Source: Cornus controversa (taxonomy: Eukaryota > Streptophyta > Magnoliopsida > Cornales > Cornaceae). From it: a stretch of 64,000 nt of DNA. Shown piece after piece: positions 48,701-55,300 of the stretch. A program made the translations under genes and the position numbers. How positions within the stretch are numbered: position 1 is the first letter of the stretch; every line of letters begins with the position of its first letter. The notes below the pieces were generated by a model. That model ran no database searches. It worked only from the letters and a program-made list of their open reading frames with translations, and was not told where the DNA came from. The stretch spans positions 49,588,336-49,652,335 of the forward strand of contig CM048849.1 of assembly GCA_026545225.1 (NCBI GenBank), in the 5' to 3' direction.

Positions 48701-50042
48701 TTCTAATTTCTTAATATTACTATATCTCCTTGCTATTAATATAATCTTATACTCATCTTTCAACCACGTAAGTCTAGGCTTATGTATTCAACTCACTTTT
48801 TGCATCAAGGAATTCCATCCCATCTACATATCACGGTTATCACCCCTAATCTCTCCACCAAATGGTCCTCTAAGAGTTGATCTGCATGTTCTAAATGATC
48901 AAGCACTCTCTTTCTAACACTAATTCATTCTATATCTTCTAAAACATCTTTCATAACTCACTTTTTTTATGTAACTTCAAATTTCTTTGAAAACCAGAAC
49001 TGCATTACTTCGACCAGGCAATTATATTTCATAAATAAGAAAAAAATGAAAGAGAAACCAACCCACATACCATCCGACATGCGAGTTGCGACTATTAGAT
49101 GGGTTCATGAAGGGGCATTGATCACTTAAGGCTCTAGGTACAGTAACCTGGATGAAAAAGAAGTATACGCCCAACCATGCAAAATAGAACTATAAGCAAC
49201 CAATCCTGGTACGTCTGAAAAACGAACCTATTAACTAAACCCTATTCCAGCCAATTAGCTTGGAGTTGGTTTGGGTTGAGAAAACACAACCCAATTAAAA
49301 ATATATTGCTTGCGAACTGGACATGCACATAATATATCATTAGGGGATGTCATATTAGAGGCGCATTTCAACTAATTAGCGATTGAATGAGGAAAATCTA
49401 GATCTTTCTAACGAGAACTATGATGAATGCATTTTTCAGTTTGTAACTTGAAATTTAATTTGAGATACAATATATAAACATATTGAACCAATCCCTGTAG
49501 AAGCTATGTAGTAGGATCATCACGATTCAAGAGCAAGCCGGTGTTAAATGGGAACTATGCCCATGACTACCACTGGTGTGAAGCCATTTCAAAGATCAAA
49601 TTCATGTATTCAACTAGCAACAAAACAAGAATTACAGATTATATGGCAGTCAAACCATTTTGGGGGACACAGTAACTCAAACGAGATGCAAGAACTAGAT
49701 AACCAAGCAAATTAAGTTGATCAAAATCCAACAATTGATCAAAAAATATCAAATTTCCCTTAATGAATATTAGGTAACGTACCTGAAATTCCTACAGAGT
49801 TCGGGAACACTCATTTTGTGCTGCAAATTGGACCTCGGCTGCTTGAGCCTAATACAGAACACAGTCGCCGGATTCACCGAATCCTCCTCCATCGGATCGT
49901 CAACCTTCTCCGCCGCCTCCTCCTCCTCTTCGCCGCCGCCTCCTTCAGCTTCAGCCTTCTCCGAATCTTTGGCCTCTTCAAGAGCCGCCGAAGTGACTGT
50001 GGACTCTTCTTCAGAGTCCTTAACACCAGAGGATGGATTCAT
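9769..50042 (-). CDS. MED16: Mediator complex subunit 16 (MED16 / SFR6 / YID1 type)
   Basis: MED16 is a Mediator tail subunit needed in Arabidopsis for cold-, defence- and iron-responsive RNA polymerase II transcription. I read sixteen exons: 50042-49783, 38820-38752, 38458-38370, 36725-36613, 36348-36247, 36151-36061, 30037-29444, 28529-27911, 27717-27638, 25640-25558, 14943-14707, 14568-14397, 14194-13674, 13388-13212, 11732-11361 and 9915-9769. Total 3726 nt, 1241 residues plus stop; all phases agree. Arabidopsis MED16 is about 1278. The acidic N-terminus (residues 1-65, E-rich) precedes MSVPELCRNF and VAWCGKLNAIACASETCARI. The propeller region includes SVQFIEWSPTSCPRALLIAN, WPNFLCVCSVFSSGSVQLRW and WGSGVTAVAFDPTRGGS. 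The C-terminal half has AYVDAVLDLASHFITRLRRY and ends CIRCLRQTSAF ... CPMCGGTWVRVV, a CX2C...CX2C zinc-ribbon-like pair. Introns 1, 6 and 10 (11.0, 6.0 and 10.6 kb) are swollen by transposons. Identity is secure from motif matches; expression is not shown. Confidence 0.96.
10422..10766. repeat. Imperfect tandem duplication, about 160-185 bp unit
   Basis: The tract from TTTAGTTGTACAATGAACCTA through CCCATGCCCACATTTTACAT to GAGTATTATGGTAAACCTC occurs twice in a row (about 10422-10579 and 10580-10766). The second copy has small insertions. It sits in MED16 intron 15, just left of a SMART element. Confidence 0.85.
10795..11050 (+). mobile_element. SMART-type mini LTR element, copy A
   Basis: The LTRs are 10795-10875 and 10970-11050 (81 bp each), beginning TG and ending near-canonical GTTAAYA. 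A primer-site-like TAGAATCAGAGCC follows the first LTR. CTAAG flanks both ends (10790-10794 and 11051-11055), a perfect 5-bp target duplication. The whole element is 256 bp with no coding capacity. It lies in MED16 intron 15, antisense to the gene, and shares sequence with 34973-35221 and 55899-56156. It is structurally complete but worn. Confidence 0.87.
12095..12886. mobile_element. Non-autonomous hAT-like DNA transposon
   Basis: The terminal inverted repeats read CTAGGAAGCACGGACA at the left and, reversed, CTAAGAAGCACGGATA at the right. The flanks carry a perfect 8-bp duplication ATATTATA (12087-12094 and 12887-12894). Subterminal sequence repeats GACACG/CGTGTC motifs on both sides. The interior is AT-rich and encodes no transposase. 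The 8-bp duplication points to hAT; the superfamily is inferred from that alone. It is in MED16 intron 14. Confidence 0.85.
14944..15600. other. Start of MED16 intron 10, nothing recognised
   Basis: No gene or element is recognised. There is a short (TTAG)n tract near 15437-15460. Confidence 0.4.
15690..16495 (+). mobile_element. Worn Copia-type LTR remnant, split by a Mutator-like element
   Basis: The tract has GATCGAT-rich sequence (about 15700-15800), a CTATAGTGGC ... GGTCTCGTGGTTTTT block and TTTTTCACGTAAAAAT. This layout is familiar from the 3' part of some plant Copia (SIRE/Maximus-like) LTRs. It resumes at 18129-18200 with TTTATTCACCCCCCTCTAGG, which in such elements lies at or near the LTR/internal border. 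A related remnant occurs inverted at 40640-41560. No coding region remains and the ends are unclear; it is a broken, old fossil. Confidence 0.45.
16505..18119. mobile_element. Non-autonomous Mutator-like element (possible Pack-MULE)
   Basis: Inverted repeats of about 84 bp bound the element: GGGTTAAATTCACTGACCTC at 16505 and its near-complement ending at 18119, with about six differences. A perfect 9-bp target duplication TTAATTTAA flanks it (16496-16504 and 18120-18128), the length typical of Mutator superfamily insertions. The interior (about 16790-17880) is richer in GC than its surroundings and open in several frames, for example 17323-17694 on the plus strand and 17467-17793 on the minus strand. 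None resembles a transposase or any protein I recognise. A captured gene fragment is possible but unproven. Confidence 0.88.
17769..17871. repeat. 34-bp minisatellite, three copies
   Basis: GATAGAGAACATAGGCTTTC starts at 17782, 17816 and (one-base variant) 17850, giving a 34-bp period. It lies inside the Mutator-like element. Confidence 0.9.
18129..18910. other. MED16 intron 10, LTR remnant edge then unrecognised sequence
   Basis: The first ~70 bp continue the Copia LTR remnant interrupted at 16496. The rest shows no recognisable element. Confidence 0.35.
18911..19691 (-). mobile_element. RTE-type LINE fragment (reverse transcriptase C-terminal part and tail)
   Basis: On the minus strand 19706-19452 encodes a reverse transcriptase piece with the catalytic-site motif LADDIVLVD, then SRGLKISTSKTEYMECKF. 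After a break, 19290-19084 encodes LYGAECWALKK ... AEMRMLRWMTGINRRDKI, the region that follows RT in this LINE family. The 3' end at about 18911 is a short ATGATGA tract rather than poly(A), as in RTE elements. The 5' part is missing, cut by the element at 19692. Inactive fragment in MED16 intron 10. Confidence 0.85.
19692..20018. mobile_element. Small TIR element (MITE), Tourist/PIF- or hAT-like
   Basis: Inverted ends GGGCCTGTTTAGCATGC at the left and GCATGCCAAACAGGCCC at the right bound 327 bp with no ORF of note. The trinucleotide TAT occurs on both sides and may be a 3-bp target duplication, which would favour PIF/Harbinger. GGGCC-type ends also occur in hAT MITEs, so class is uncertain. 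It abuts the coding part of the LINE fragment. Confidence 0.8.
20105..20372 (+). repeat. 5' LTR of the Copia element
   Basis: Begins TGTCAATGG and ends TTTTTGACA; near-identical to 24775-25042. It contains a TATATAATAAAG tract that could serve as promoter or polyadenylation signal. Confidence 0.95.
20637..24767 (+). CDS. Copia gag-pol polyprotein
   Basis: The 1376-residue frame is in Copia order (protease, integrase, reverse transcriptase, RNase H). The gag-type N-terminus (residues 1-210) is followed by two CCHC zinc knuckles (CFCCKEYGHIAANC and CSYCKKKGHIIKEC, about 238-271). Protease has the core DSGAS (about 347). The integrase pre-domain has HHRLGHPN, and the integrase core includes HSDVWGP and a downstream DSGGEY block. 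Reverse transcriptase has YVDDIVITG, and RNase H has STESEYRAM near the C-terminus. Length is usual for a single-frame Copia polyprotein. Lineage (Ale, Ivana, Tork) is not assigned. It is unrelated in function to the surrounding gene. Confidence 0.95.
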   Translation: MMDSAPVCVKFTGTNYSTWAFQFELFLKGKDLWGHIDGKDVAPQSATDKSKDLGASPSWVVLDARIMSWLLGSMEPHIVTNLRPHRSAQSMWNYLKQVYHQANDARRFQLEHAIAMFQHGSLSIQDYYSAFLTLWHEYTNLVTANVPAGALSTIQTLHETSRRDQFLMKLRPEYESVRSSLLNRSPVLPLDICFGELLREERLSTQAILEQSYGSLGPTPVAYVAQGRGSPMPSKHLQCFCCKEYGHIAANCPKKYCSYCKKKGHIIKECRLRPQNRQAQAFQTSVIVPPAATSVAHGFSSGASSSSDLAPPAPNYCTPEMVQQMLISALSAMGFQGNYSTKLWYVDSGASNHMTNTPTALCHVRPYTGQSAIQTANSSSLPIAAVGDASSKFTDVFLAPQLSTSLISVGQLVDNNCTVNFSGDGCVVQDQVTGEPIAKGPKVGRLFPLFLPAPTLSPVSSIQSFACNNVSDLSMVWHHRLGHPNTQILSHVLHFSFLGNKERSSLSLECDSCKLGKSKILPFPLHASRASHCFDLIHSDVWGPSPVSSHEKFRYFVTFIDDHSRFTWVYFLRSKSEVFRTFTEFLAYVENQFSATIKTLRTDSGGEYLSTEFQAFLASKGIIHQSSCTATPQQNGVAKRKNRHFDVVRTLLLESSVPSMFWVEALKTATHLINRLPSQVLHMESPYFRLFAKQPSYDNLRIFGCVCFVHLPPHERHKLSAQSVKCAFLGYNVCQKGFVCYDPTLHRTRISRNVIFFENQHFFPVSSVPSSSTVVLPSFEQQFSDLHQVSSRFKPGIVYTRRSRPQSLPVAPPISDPTMLQNQSIAAPPESLVRRSSRVFVPPDRYGFSSGHTISYLTATLSNFDIPTCYSHAVKHDCCRQAMQEEIAALEANHTWDIAPCPSTIVPLGCKWVYSIKVRSDGSLDRYKARLVALGNNQEYGVNYEATFAPVAKMTIVRTILALAASNDWPLHQMDVKNAFLHGDLKECIYMKPPPGLFPSPTSHVCKLRRSLYGLKQAPRAWFDKFRTTLLHFSFKQSKYDTSLFLRKSDMGIVVLLVYVDDIVITGSDSILLGQLKTHLSESFHMKDLGSLTYFLGLEVHRSPSGISLNQHKYASDLVATASLEEATSVDTPMELNVKLRKEEGDLLADPSLYRKLVGSLVYLTITRPDISFAVQQVSQFLQTPRHLHLAAVRRIIRYVQGTFARGLFFPAGNSPRLTAYSDADWTGCVDTRRSITGWCVFLGDALISWKSKKQDRVSKSSTESEYRAMSLACSEIIWLRGLLAELDFSETDPTPLHADNTSIIQITANPVYHERTKHIEVDCHSIREAFEARVITLPHVSTELQIADIFTKALTRHRHCFLTSKLMLIDQLASI
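24775..25042 (+). repeat. 3' LTR of the Copia element
   Basis: A 268-bp direct copy of the 5' LTR, preceded by the polypurine tract TTTGAGGGGGGC. Confidence 0.95.
25641..27637. other. MED16 intron 9, mostly unrecognised
   Basis: AT-rich intron. Around 27000-27110 there is a run of GTTACATAATG-type and complementary GTAACG motifs that may be an old TIR element, but no ends could be set. See the separate entry for 27360-27485. Confidence 0.4.
27360..27485 (+). mobile_element. Possible short-LTR (TRIM-like) remnant
   Basis: The tract TGTCAAGATCCGCC ... TAGATATTGTCTGCTTTGG ... AAAACGTGTCTACACAGG ... CCCCTTATAAGTG resembles a short LTR repeat I know from many eudicots. There is no second LTR or target duplication, so it is at most a fragment. 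I do not see the 5S-like box needed to call it Cassandra. Confidence 0.35.
28530..29443. other. MED16 intron 7, nothing recognised
   Basis: Unique-looking AT-rich intron sequence; no repeat or coding block noted. Confidence 0.5.
30038..31655. other. First part of MED16 intron 6
   Basis: No element recognised except a (GT)n(GA)n microsatellite at 31250-31284. Confidence 0.45.
31250..31284. repeat. (GT)n-(GA)n compound microsatellite
   Basis: GTGTGTGTGTGTGT is followed by ATAGAGAGAGAGAGAGAGAG inside MED16 intron 6. Confidence 0.9.
31656..32665 (-). mobile_element. 5'-truncated L1-type LINE
   Basis: The minus strand from 32661 encodes a plant L1 reverse transcriptase C-terminal region: GLKINIGKSKLVPVG, SYLGLPLGA, GWKKQYLSKEGRLTLMKS, FLWGG and NWEKVCSP. 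In another frame it continues as a zinc-binding RT domain piece (WKLIWKRWDEFSK ... RFWEDLWCGD). The plus-strand T tract near 31659-31670 is its poly(A) tail. The 5' region with endonuclease and RT catalytic core is absent, and frames are broken. Dead fragment in MED16 intron 6, same orientation as the gene. Confidence 0.88.
33199..33613. mobile_element. Fold-back TIR element (MITE), TTTGGTTGGAGGGATGGA ends
   Basis: GTTTGGTTGGAGGGATGGA near 33202 is matched by the inverted copy TCCATCCCTCCAACCAAAC near 33607. Similarity continues inward as purine-rich versus pyrimidine-rich arms. There is no ORF of note. The target duplication could not be set, so ends may be off by a few bases. Confidence 0.75.
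33804..33957. repeat. Tandem duplication, 76-bp unit
   Basis: GAAGTCAAGAAAAAAGAAAA recurs at 33812 and 33888, and the downstream AGCATCAGCATTTTAGAGTG is also present twice. The two copies differ by a small insertion. Confidence 0.9.
34040..34372 (+). mobile_element. Possible solo or truncated LTR remnant
   Basis: The tract has a TATA-like CTATATAAAGGC at about 34299-34310, an AT-rich 3' part, and then TGGTATCAAAG at 34371, similar to a tRNA-Met-type primer site. I find no partner LTR or coding sequence. A worn LTR is a reasonable but weak reading. Confidence 0.3.
34973..35221 (+). mobile_element. SMART-type mini LTR element, copy B
   Basis: The LTRs are 34973-35045 and 35149-35221 (73 bp each), the first beginning TGTTGAAGG and both ending GTTAACA. 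A primer site TGGTATCAGAGT begins at 35046 and a GAGGGGCG polypurine tract precedes the 3' LTR. The flanks CAAGT and CAAGC fit a 5-bp duplication with one change. It is 249 bp, non-coding, in MED16 intron 6 and antisense to the gene. It appears inserted in another unclassified repeat with CTCGAG-type motifs (about 34740-35290). Structurally complete. Confidence 0.88.
36726..38369. other. MED16 intron 3, mostly unrecognised
   Basis: AT-rich intron. Apart from a possible tRNA-like SINE near 37110-37290, nothing is recognised. Confidence 0.45.
37110..37290 (+). mobile_element. Possible tRNA-derived SINE fragment
   Basis: AGGTCGGTTGGTAAGCAC resembles a pol III A box, and GTTCGTTTCACCTCC about 30 bases downstream resembles a B box. 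No poly(A)/T tail or target duplication is clear, and the B box departs from GGTTCGANNCC. Confidence 0.28.
38821..40639. other. MED16 intron 1, gene-distal part, unrecognised
   Basis: No coding region is recognised. A T tract at 39983-39992 precedes about 500 bp that could be a minus-strand retroposed sequence with a poly(A) tail, but I recognise no source. Confidence 0.35.
40640..41560 (-). mobile_element. Worn Copia-type LTR remnant, inverted relative of 15690-16495
   Basis: On the minus strand it has TATAGTGGATTGTGCC, GGACTAGGTCCCGTGG and TTTTTCATGTAAAAAT, in the same order as in the remnant near 16310-16390. It also has a GATCGATTGAG-rich portion. Coding sequence is absent and the ends are unclear. 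Old broken fossil in MED16 intron 1. Confidence 0.42.
42060..42660 (-). mobile_element. L1-type LINE fragment
   Basis: The minus strand 42660-42394 encodes GYREGHLAVPGIIIIISRLK and KIVGKVKSWTDRALFYAERV, the block downstream of the RT core in plant L1 elements. In another frame, 42313-42077 encodes FLWKGPD ... GVKVAWNSVSPKK. It is truncated at both ends and frame-broken. Confidence 0.8.
42700..43056. mobile_element. Fold-back MITE-like element
   Basis: CTGTTTGATTAGATGGAAA at the left pairs with TTTTCCATCTAACCGGACGG at the right. The interior is AG-rich then CT-rich. The target duplication is not clear. It lies just left of the Gypsy-type element. Confidence 0.5.
43112..43475 (+). repeat. 5' LTR of the Gypsy-type element
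   Basis: Contains a TATAAATACAG promoter-like motif near 43269 and the shared tract GCAGTCGGCCGACACCACGC. It ends TTCATCA. Confidence 0.92.
44229..45017 (+). pseudogene. gag fragment of the Gypsy-type element
   Basis: A 262-residue frame with a retrotransposon gag domain: GSTRAWFNSLKPTSIHFFKE, then FVSNFIVARRHKKPATYLLN and KGESLRDYINKFNREMLQVD. It belongs to the broken element around it, not to the host gene. Confidence 0.85.
45282..46069 (+). pseudogene. Protease-like fragment of the Gypsy-type element
   Basis: Contains VLIDSGSSADILF, the active-site region of a retroviral-type aspartic protease, and further downstream VDCTSTYNVIVGRATLNAIK, the usual continuation in plant Gypsy elements. 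No polymerase domain follows. Fossil sequence. Confidence 0.75.
47569..47936 (+). repeat. 3' LTR of the Gypsy-type element
   Basis: A direct copy of 43112-43475, preceded by the G-rich tract AATAGGGGGCATC and followed by AAAGC. Confidence 0.92.
47942..49782. other. MED16 intron 1, gene-proximal part, unrecognised
   Basis: No transposon or coding block could be identified in this 1.8-kb stretch. Confidence 0.4.
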
Positions 50043-50290
50043 CCGAATAATATAACAAAAAGCTTAATTTATATATACACAGAAAGAGAGAGAGAAAGTA
50101 AAGGAAGTGGTAAGAAAGTCGCAACTGAGAGCGACAGGAGCAACTGTAGAGAGAGAAAGTGATTGTCTAGAGAGAGAGATTGGAGGGATGTTTTTGGTGG
50201 GGTTAGTGGATTAAGGAATCGGACTTGGATTTTTGGCTCTCTCTCACTATTATAATACACTGAATTAGGTTAGGGTTTGTGTGATTGGGC
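50043..50290 (-). promoter_or_regulatory. MED16 leader and promoter candidate
   Basis: Upstream of the ATG at 50042 the plus strand has AGAAAGAGAGAGAGAAAG at about 50081-50098 and GTAGAGAGAGAAAG further on, so the leader is pyrimidine-rich on the gene strand. A TATTATAA motif (gene strand) lies at 50250-50257. An AAACCCTAA telo-box (gene strand) lies at 50270-50278. Both are well placed for a promoter about 200 bp upstream of the start codon, but function is inferred. Confidence 0.4.
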
Positions 50291-52386
50291 GCTTGGAGAC
50301 AAGGACGAGATTCCAACTGTCTGGGACTTTAATTCTGTCAACATCCACTCTGAGCTCGTCGCCAACCATTTTGCTTTGAAAACTTCGAACAATTACACAA
50401 ATTCAAAATTTTTGACAGATCCCACATTTTCTTCTCTCTCTTTTTTTTTTAATTTTCAAAGACCAAAAAATCTTATTAGAATTGAATAGTATAAATAAAT
50501 TACTCCGTATATTTTTGACGCGAACATACATTATCTTCAAGTCTAGGTGCATGTATCTATAGTGTTAACCTGAGTTCAAGTATCTGTATCCGTAACTTAA
50601 ACTTACACTTGTTGAGAGACAGATGCGTGTAAAAAATGTCTACAAATATTTATAAATTCACATCTAATAATTATAAACACCCCATGGTTGTGCATTAAAT
50701 TACAGCTTGGTAGGTAACTCACTTCTCGTCCCTAAAAATTTACAATCAACAAAAGTTTTTATATTAGTTTAAAATATCTCTCAATTCTTTTTAAGTTTGA
50801 ATGAATTAATGAATATTGTATTATGAAGGTAAATTATACCTTACCAAAATAAAATTTTAAATTACAACCAATTTAATTTAAATTCAGTCTAGAAAAATCT
50901 TTCCTACGAAAAATTAAGTATGATTTATGAATATAACATGAGACCCGAAACTTTGCCATAGTCAAGCCCATTTGGCAAGTTCAATCCATTAAACAAAGTG
51001 GAAAAGAAGGAAAAAAGAAAAAAATTACATAGAAGTTTTACTTTTAATTTTTTAAAATATAAGACTATGAAATTCTATCCGAAACTATTTAGAAAAGTAT
51101 GGTCAACCTCCTTTAACCTCTTTGAAGTTGGTCCAAATTACTCTCACCATGTCAAAAAAATAATTTCTAAATCTCAAAACTTTCCTAAATTGAGGTAAAA
51201 TAACTTTAAAAACCCCGTAAATATACCAAATGACCATTTCAGCAAAATTAGTTGGATAAGACTATCCTTATTTATTTCTATATAATCTACAAATATAATC
51301 TAATTAATATTTTTAATTTATTACATTAATATAACTTATTTAATCTAATAATATACTAAAAGTATAGATTAAGAGAGAGAACTATATATATATATATATA
51401 AATAAATAAAAAAGCAGGACCCAGATGGATAGTACCAATTACTAGCACTAATACTCGGATTATATAGCAATATAGATATTAAAACTAATTATACAGAATG
51501 AAATCAAAATCATGAAACGTAATATAGCCGGTAAAGGAAGACAAAGGCGAAGGACTGAACAAGATGGGTTATGCGCCCATACGTGGAATTTATCATAAAC
51601 CTCGAAAGGAAGAGTTTACTGAGAATTGGAGACAATACTTTCAAACATCAAGAATAAGTTATTAAGCATGAAGATCAACTAAAACTTATGGTCTTCTATT
51701 TCCTCTTGTCAGAAGATCTGACAACTTCCAACTTGCAGATCATATCTCATATGAAAAACTGATATTCATCAGTTCATTATAAACAATGGCACTACACAAA
51801 TTTCGATTCCCACGATTTCACTTTTTGACAAAAATTCTGATCTTCTGACAAGATGAAAGAAAGAAAAGATATTCTGAAAAGATATTCTGAAAGAAAGGAA
51901 GTAAAAACCATCGGCTGTTTATATACATTCATCACCATATTCTGTTGTTTCAGCTTTGAATATAAAGCAAAACTTTGAAAATAAACTCGATGCATGTAAG
52001 CTCTACTAAAAATCCTGGGACTCATGCCATTACCCACGGAAAAATTGGGGGCTACATGCGTTGCTAATCGCCTTGCAATGTTGTTGAGCATTTGAGGGTG
52101 GAAAAACTGATACAACTTTCCCCCGATGTTCCGAAGAACAAACAACTTGGAACAGGAATTGCAGACCAGGCTTATCTCTTGCTTCTGAAGAATTTTAAAT
52201 TAGGTCGATATGATTGATCCGAATTGCAATTTGCTTGGAGTTAGTGTTAAGGAGTCTCAAAGACAAGCCATCAACTGGCAAGAACTGGTTTGCTATAGCA
52301 GCTGTTGCTTCTTTGGATATGAAAAAAAGGTCCATCTTAACAGACTCAACACCAGAAAGCGAGTGGAAAAGGTATGTACTGGCTTT
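50291..52386. other. Intergenic region between MED16 and CPL1
   Basis: AT-rich, with a TA run near 51386-51400 and a duplicated AAAGATATTCTGAA motif near 51867-51892. The part near 52386 should be the CPL1 3' UTR. No gene seen. Confidence 0.45.
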
Positions 52387-55300
52387 TCAGGGCAAAGGAG
52401 AAGCATTCCTTGGATATCCAGCAGAAGATGGCATTCGCTGCAGAACTCGGGAAAATTCTGGCTTCCATCTTTTATTTGGAATTCGTTGCATTGACCTGAA
52501 CCACATAAAAAAAAATTAACTATAAAATAATGAATTGAATTAAACATAATGGAATTTGGAAACCTATTTTACCATTGAAGACGTGGGAACCTGACTATTT
52601 TTACATAGAGAAAATAAAATAAGAGAAAACAGACAAAAACAGTTATTAAAATAAGTTTTATTTTGTTTAGAATGAAAAGCAAAGAAATAAATAAAAAGCT
52701 CCAGAAAAGAAAAAAAAAAGAAGATGAAATCTCTTTTGCTTTTCTTATCTTCCCAGTCCCCCTTTTTTTCTCTCCCCTGTATTTCCTTCTTCTATGTCCC
52801 CAAAGCAATAAAGGCAACCACATGAGCTGCAAGAGTCCGAAGGTGTCAACTAGCCTGATTGGTAGAACTTCTACATAGTTGTAACGGGTGTCTAGGACCC
52901 AATGCAGCCATCACATGAGTTGGGAAAGTTTATTGTTAGGGGGAGGGGCTATCCCCATTGTGTAGCACAACCATTAAGAAACAATTTACTACCAAACACT
53001 AGCAGCGGGTGGAATCACTCACCTCGGAGAACCCTGACGTTTCTGAGAATATTGGCCATGCATAGATTTTAGACTTCCCAGTGCCTTTTCTGCAGCCTAA
53101 GGAAAAAGCATGTTAAGTCCTCAGAACACGAAGTACTTGTGAAAGAATAAAGTGCATGGACCACGGAAAGAAAAAAAGATATTACTTCCATAAAAGTAGA
53201 GAGAGCGAGAGCGAGAGCGAGAGAGAAGGCAACATAATACCTGCATCTGAGCCTCATCCCATGTTAAACCGATTCCTTTACCCAACACCTGCCCATCTAT
53301 TTCAACCTACAACATGATGCCAAACAGAATAATTAACAAAATGAAGGGGAAACATCCATCAAGAGACCAAAGTTATGAAACATTAGAGAATCTATATGTC
53401 ACATCATGTTCCAAAAACCTTCTACACAAAGTTGGCCCCTCAGATTATTACATCCAAAGACATCTCACCACCAAAATGACCTAGAACGCACATGGCCGAA
53501 CCAATTACGCAGTACAAAATCCAGTAAATTTAAATCAATCTGTCAAGGACAAAATTTTAGCCTTTAAATAGTACAATGTGACAGAATCTGGTCTCTGAGT
53601 TTCTTTTACTGAATTGAGTTTTCTTAGCAAACAAATCCGAGAGGTTGGGGGATGGGGGGAAGGGTTTGGGTTAGGTGTTCAAATTAAACCTGAAAATCCA
53701 ATCACGAGTAATTAAGAACAATGAATTCTCAAACTTTATCATCAATATTAAAGTACAGAATTTTCTTCAAAATGGAGGCTGAGGTTGGAAAGCTACACCA
53801 AGTCCCATCATGCACTTAAATGGGAAGTAGATCCACAACATGCAAATACCAGGAACCTCAATTACAACTGCAAGAAGTTATAAACATGAAAAACAACATT
53901 ATTCAAGTTAGTGAGATCTTACAAATTCTTTAAGTGCAGAGACTGAACTCATTGGTTTCTTGGAGCTCTCCAGCCTTGGGTCCAAAACCCTCTGTGGCTC
54001 TGATGCAGTTGAACATGACACAGTCTCCTCATTGAGCATTGGCTGATACCCGAAAGAATTAGAATCGCCAATAAAACCAACGTCATTTGCCCCTGAAAAC
54101 CTACTCTCATCCCCATGCAGAGAGATAGAATCAGGCTCAAGACGTGACAGATATTTATCTGCAAAAACATAGTCCAGAACCATTGCAATCACCCAGAGAG
54201 CGGAGTGAAGAGAAATTTTGAATCAGAGACCCTCTCAAAAAACTACCAGATAAAAATGTGCCAAATTGGGAATTTTATTAAGAAAAAATTAGTATGCATG
54301 CTTACAGTATAATTAAAACTAGCCCAAATTAGGCCTGCAATTCGGGGCTTAAGCTCAAATAAGAAGCTTGACTCATCTAAGAATGTCAAAAAGAAACTAT
54401 TTCTATATGTTGGGAAATGGAACAAAACATTTCATGTTGCTTCAAATTCAATTATCTTTAACTTAAAAAAAATGCCCATTTTACCTATTGAAGCCCCAAA
54501 AGAGTATGGATCCCTCCATAAGGTCATGCTTCAATTTTGTCTAATTGGTATGTAGAATTTGATAATTCATGCCCTTCTAAGTAGCTAGATCTTTATGGCT
54601 TCTAAAGTTAGGATCCCAATCTCTCCACCTTGGCATCCTTTGTATCATTTAGCTGAAACGAATCTGAGGATTTCTAAGAAGGTGGTGAGTGTGGTACACA
54701 TGCTGGAGATCTCAGAGTTGTTAACTTGCTATTTTTTTCTTTTGGTTTGTTCTTCTACCTCTGATTTTCTGGTGCTCTCAATTTCAGGTTTCCATAAATG
54801 ATATTAGACCAATCTTTAGTTTAGATAGTTTTCACTTCAATGTTTCTCTAGCTTGTCATGTATACTTCACTGAAACAACAATTTTCTATCCAATAACCAA
54901 AAAAAAGTAAATAAGGAGGACAAGATAGATGGCCTAATAGCTGGTGGAATATTAACCAGATAATTGATGTCAGGAAGACTATATTAAACAAATAATTAGG
55001 AGACGGATCTGGGCAAAATGTAAAATAGCTATAGGTTAAATTCAAAATCACACTTAGGCTCCAAAATTTCTTCTGCCAAAAAGTAGATATATGAAACACT
55101 AGCGTAAGAAGGCTTTCTGGAAGCACTTTGTTCCATAGCCAATTTTGCAAAAGAAGGGGTTAACTCCTTTCATATTTGCATTTGCAGGAAAACTTAAATT
55201 CTGGCCTTCTTGCAAGAAAATCACTAAAACTTCAAATATTCTCTAATAATTGACTCTTCCTAAATCCTGAAGTGAATACTTCTCTTTGACCATGGTATCG

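Noticed and set aside
49816-50162. Plus-strand serine- and proline-rich open frames
   Set aside because: They are the antisense of the acidic, GC-richer first exon of MED16.
52210-52519. Plus-strand open frames of about 95-100 codons
   Set aside because: They overlap the last CPL1 exon (52387-52495) on the other strand, which gives the conserved tail ending N-A-S-P-L-P. The plus-strand frames resemble no protein and are antisense shadows.
52830-52900. tRNA-like tract (CTAGCCTGATTGGTAGAAC) in a CPL1 intron
   Set aside because: An A-box-like motif is present but there is no acceptable B box or cloverleaf, so no tRNA or SINE call was made.
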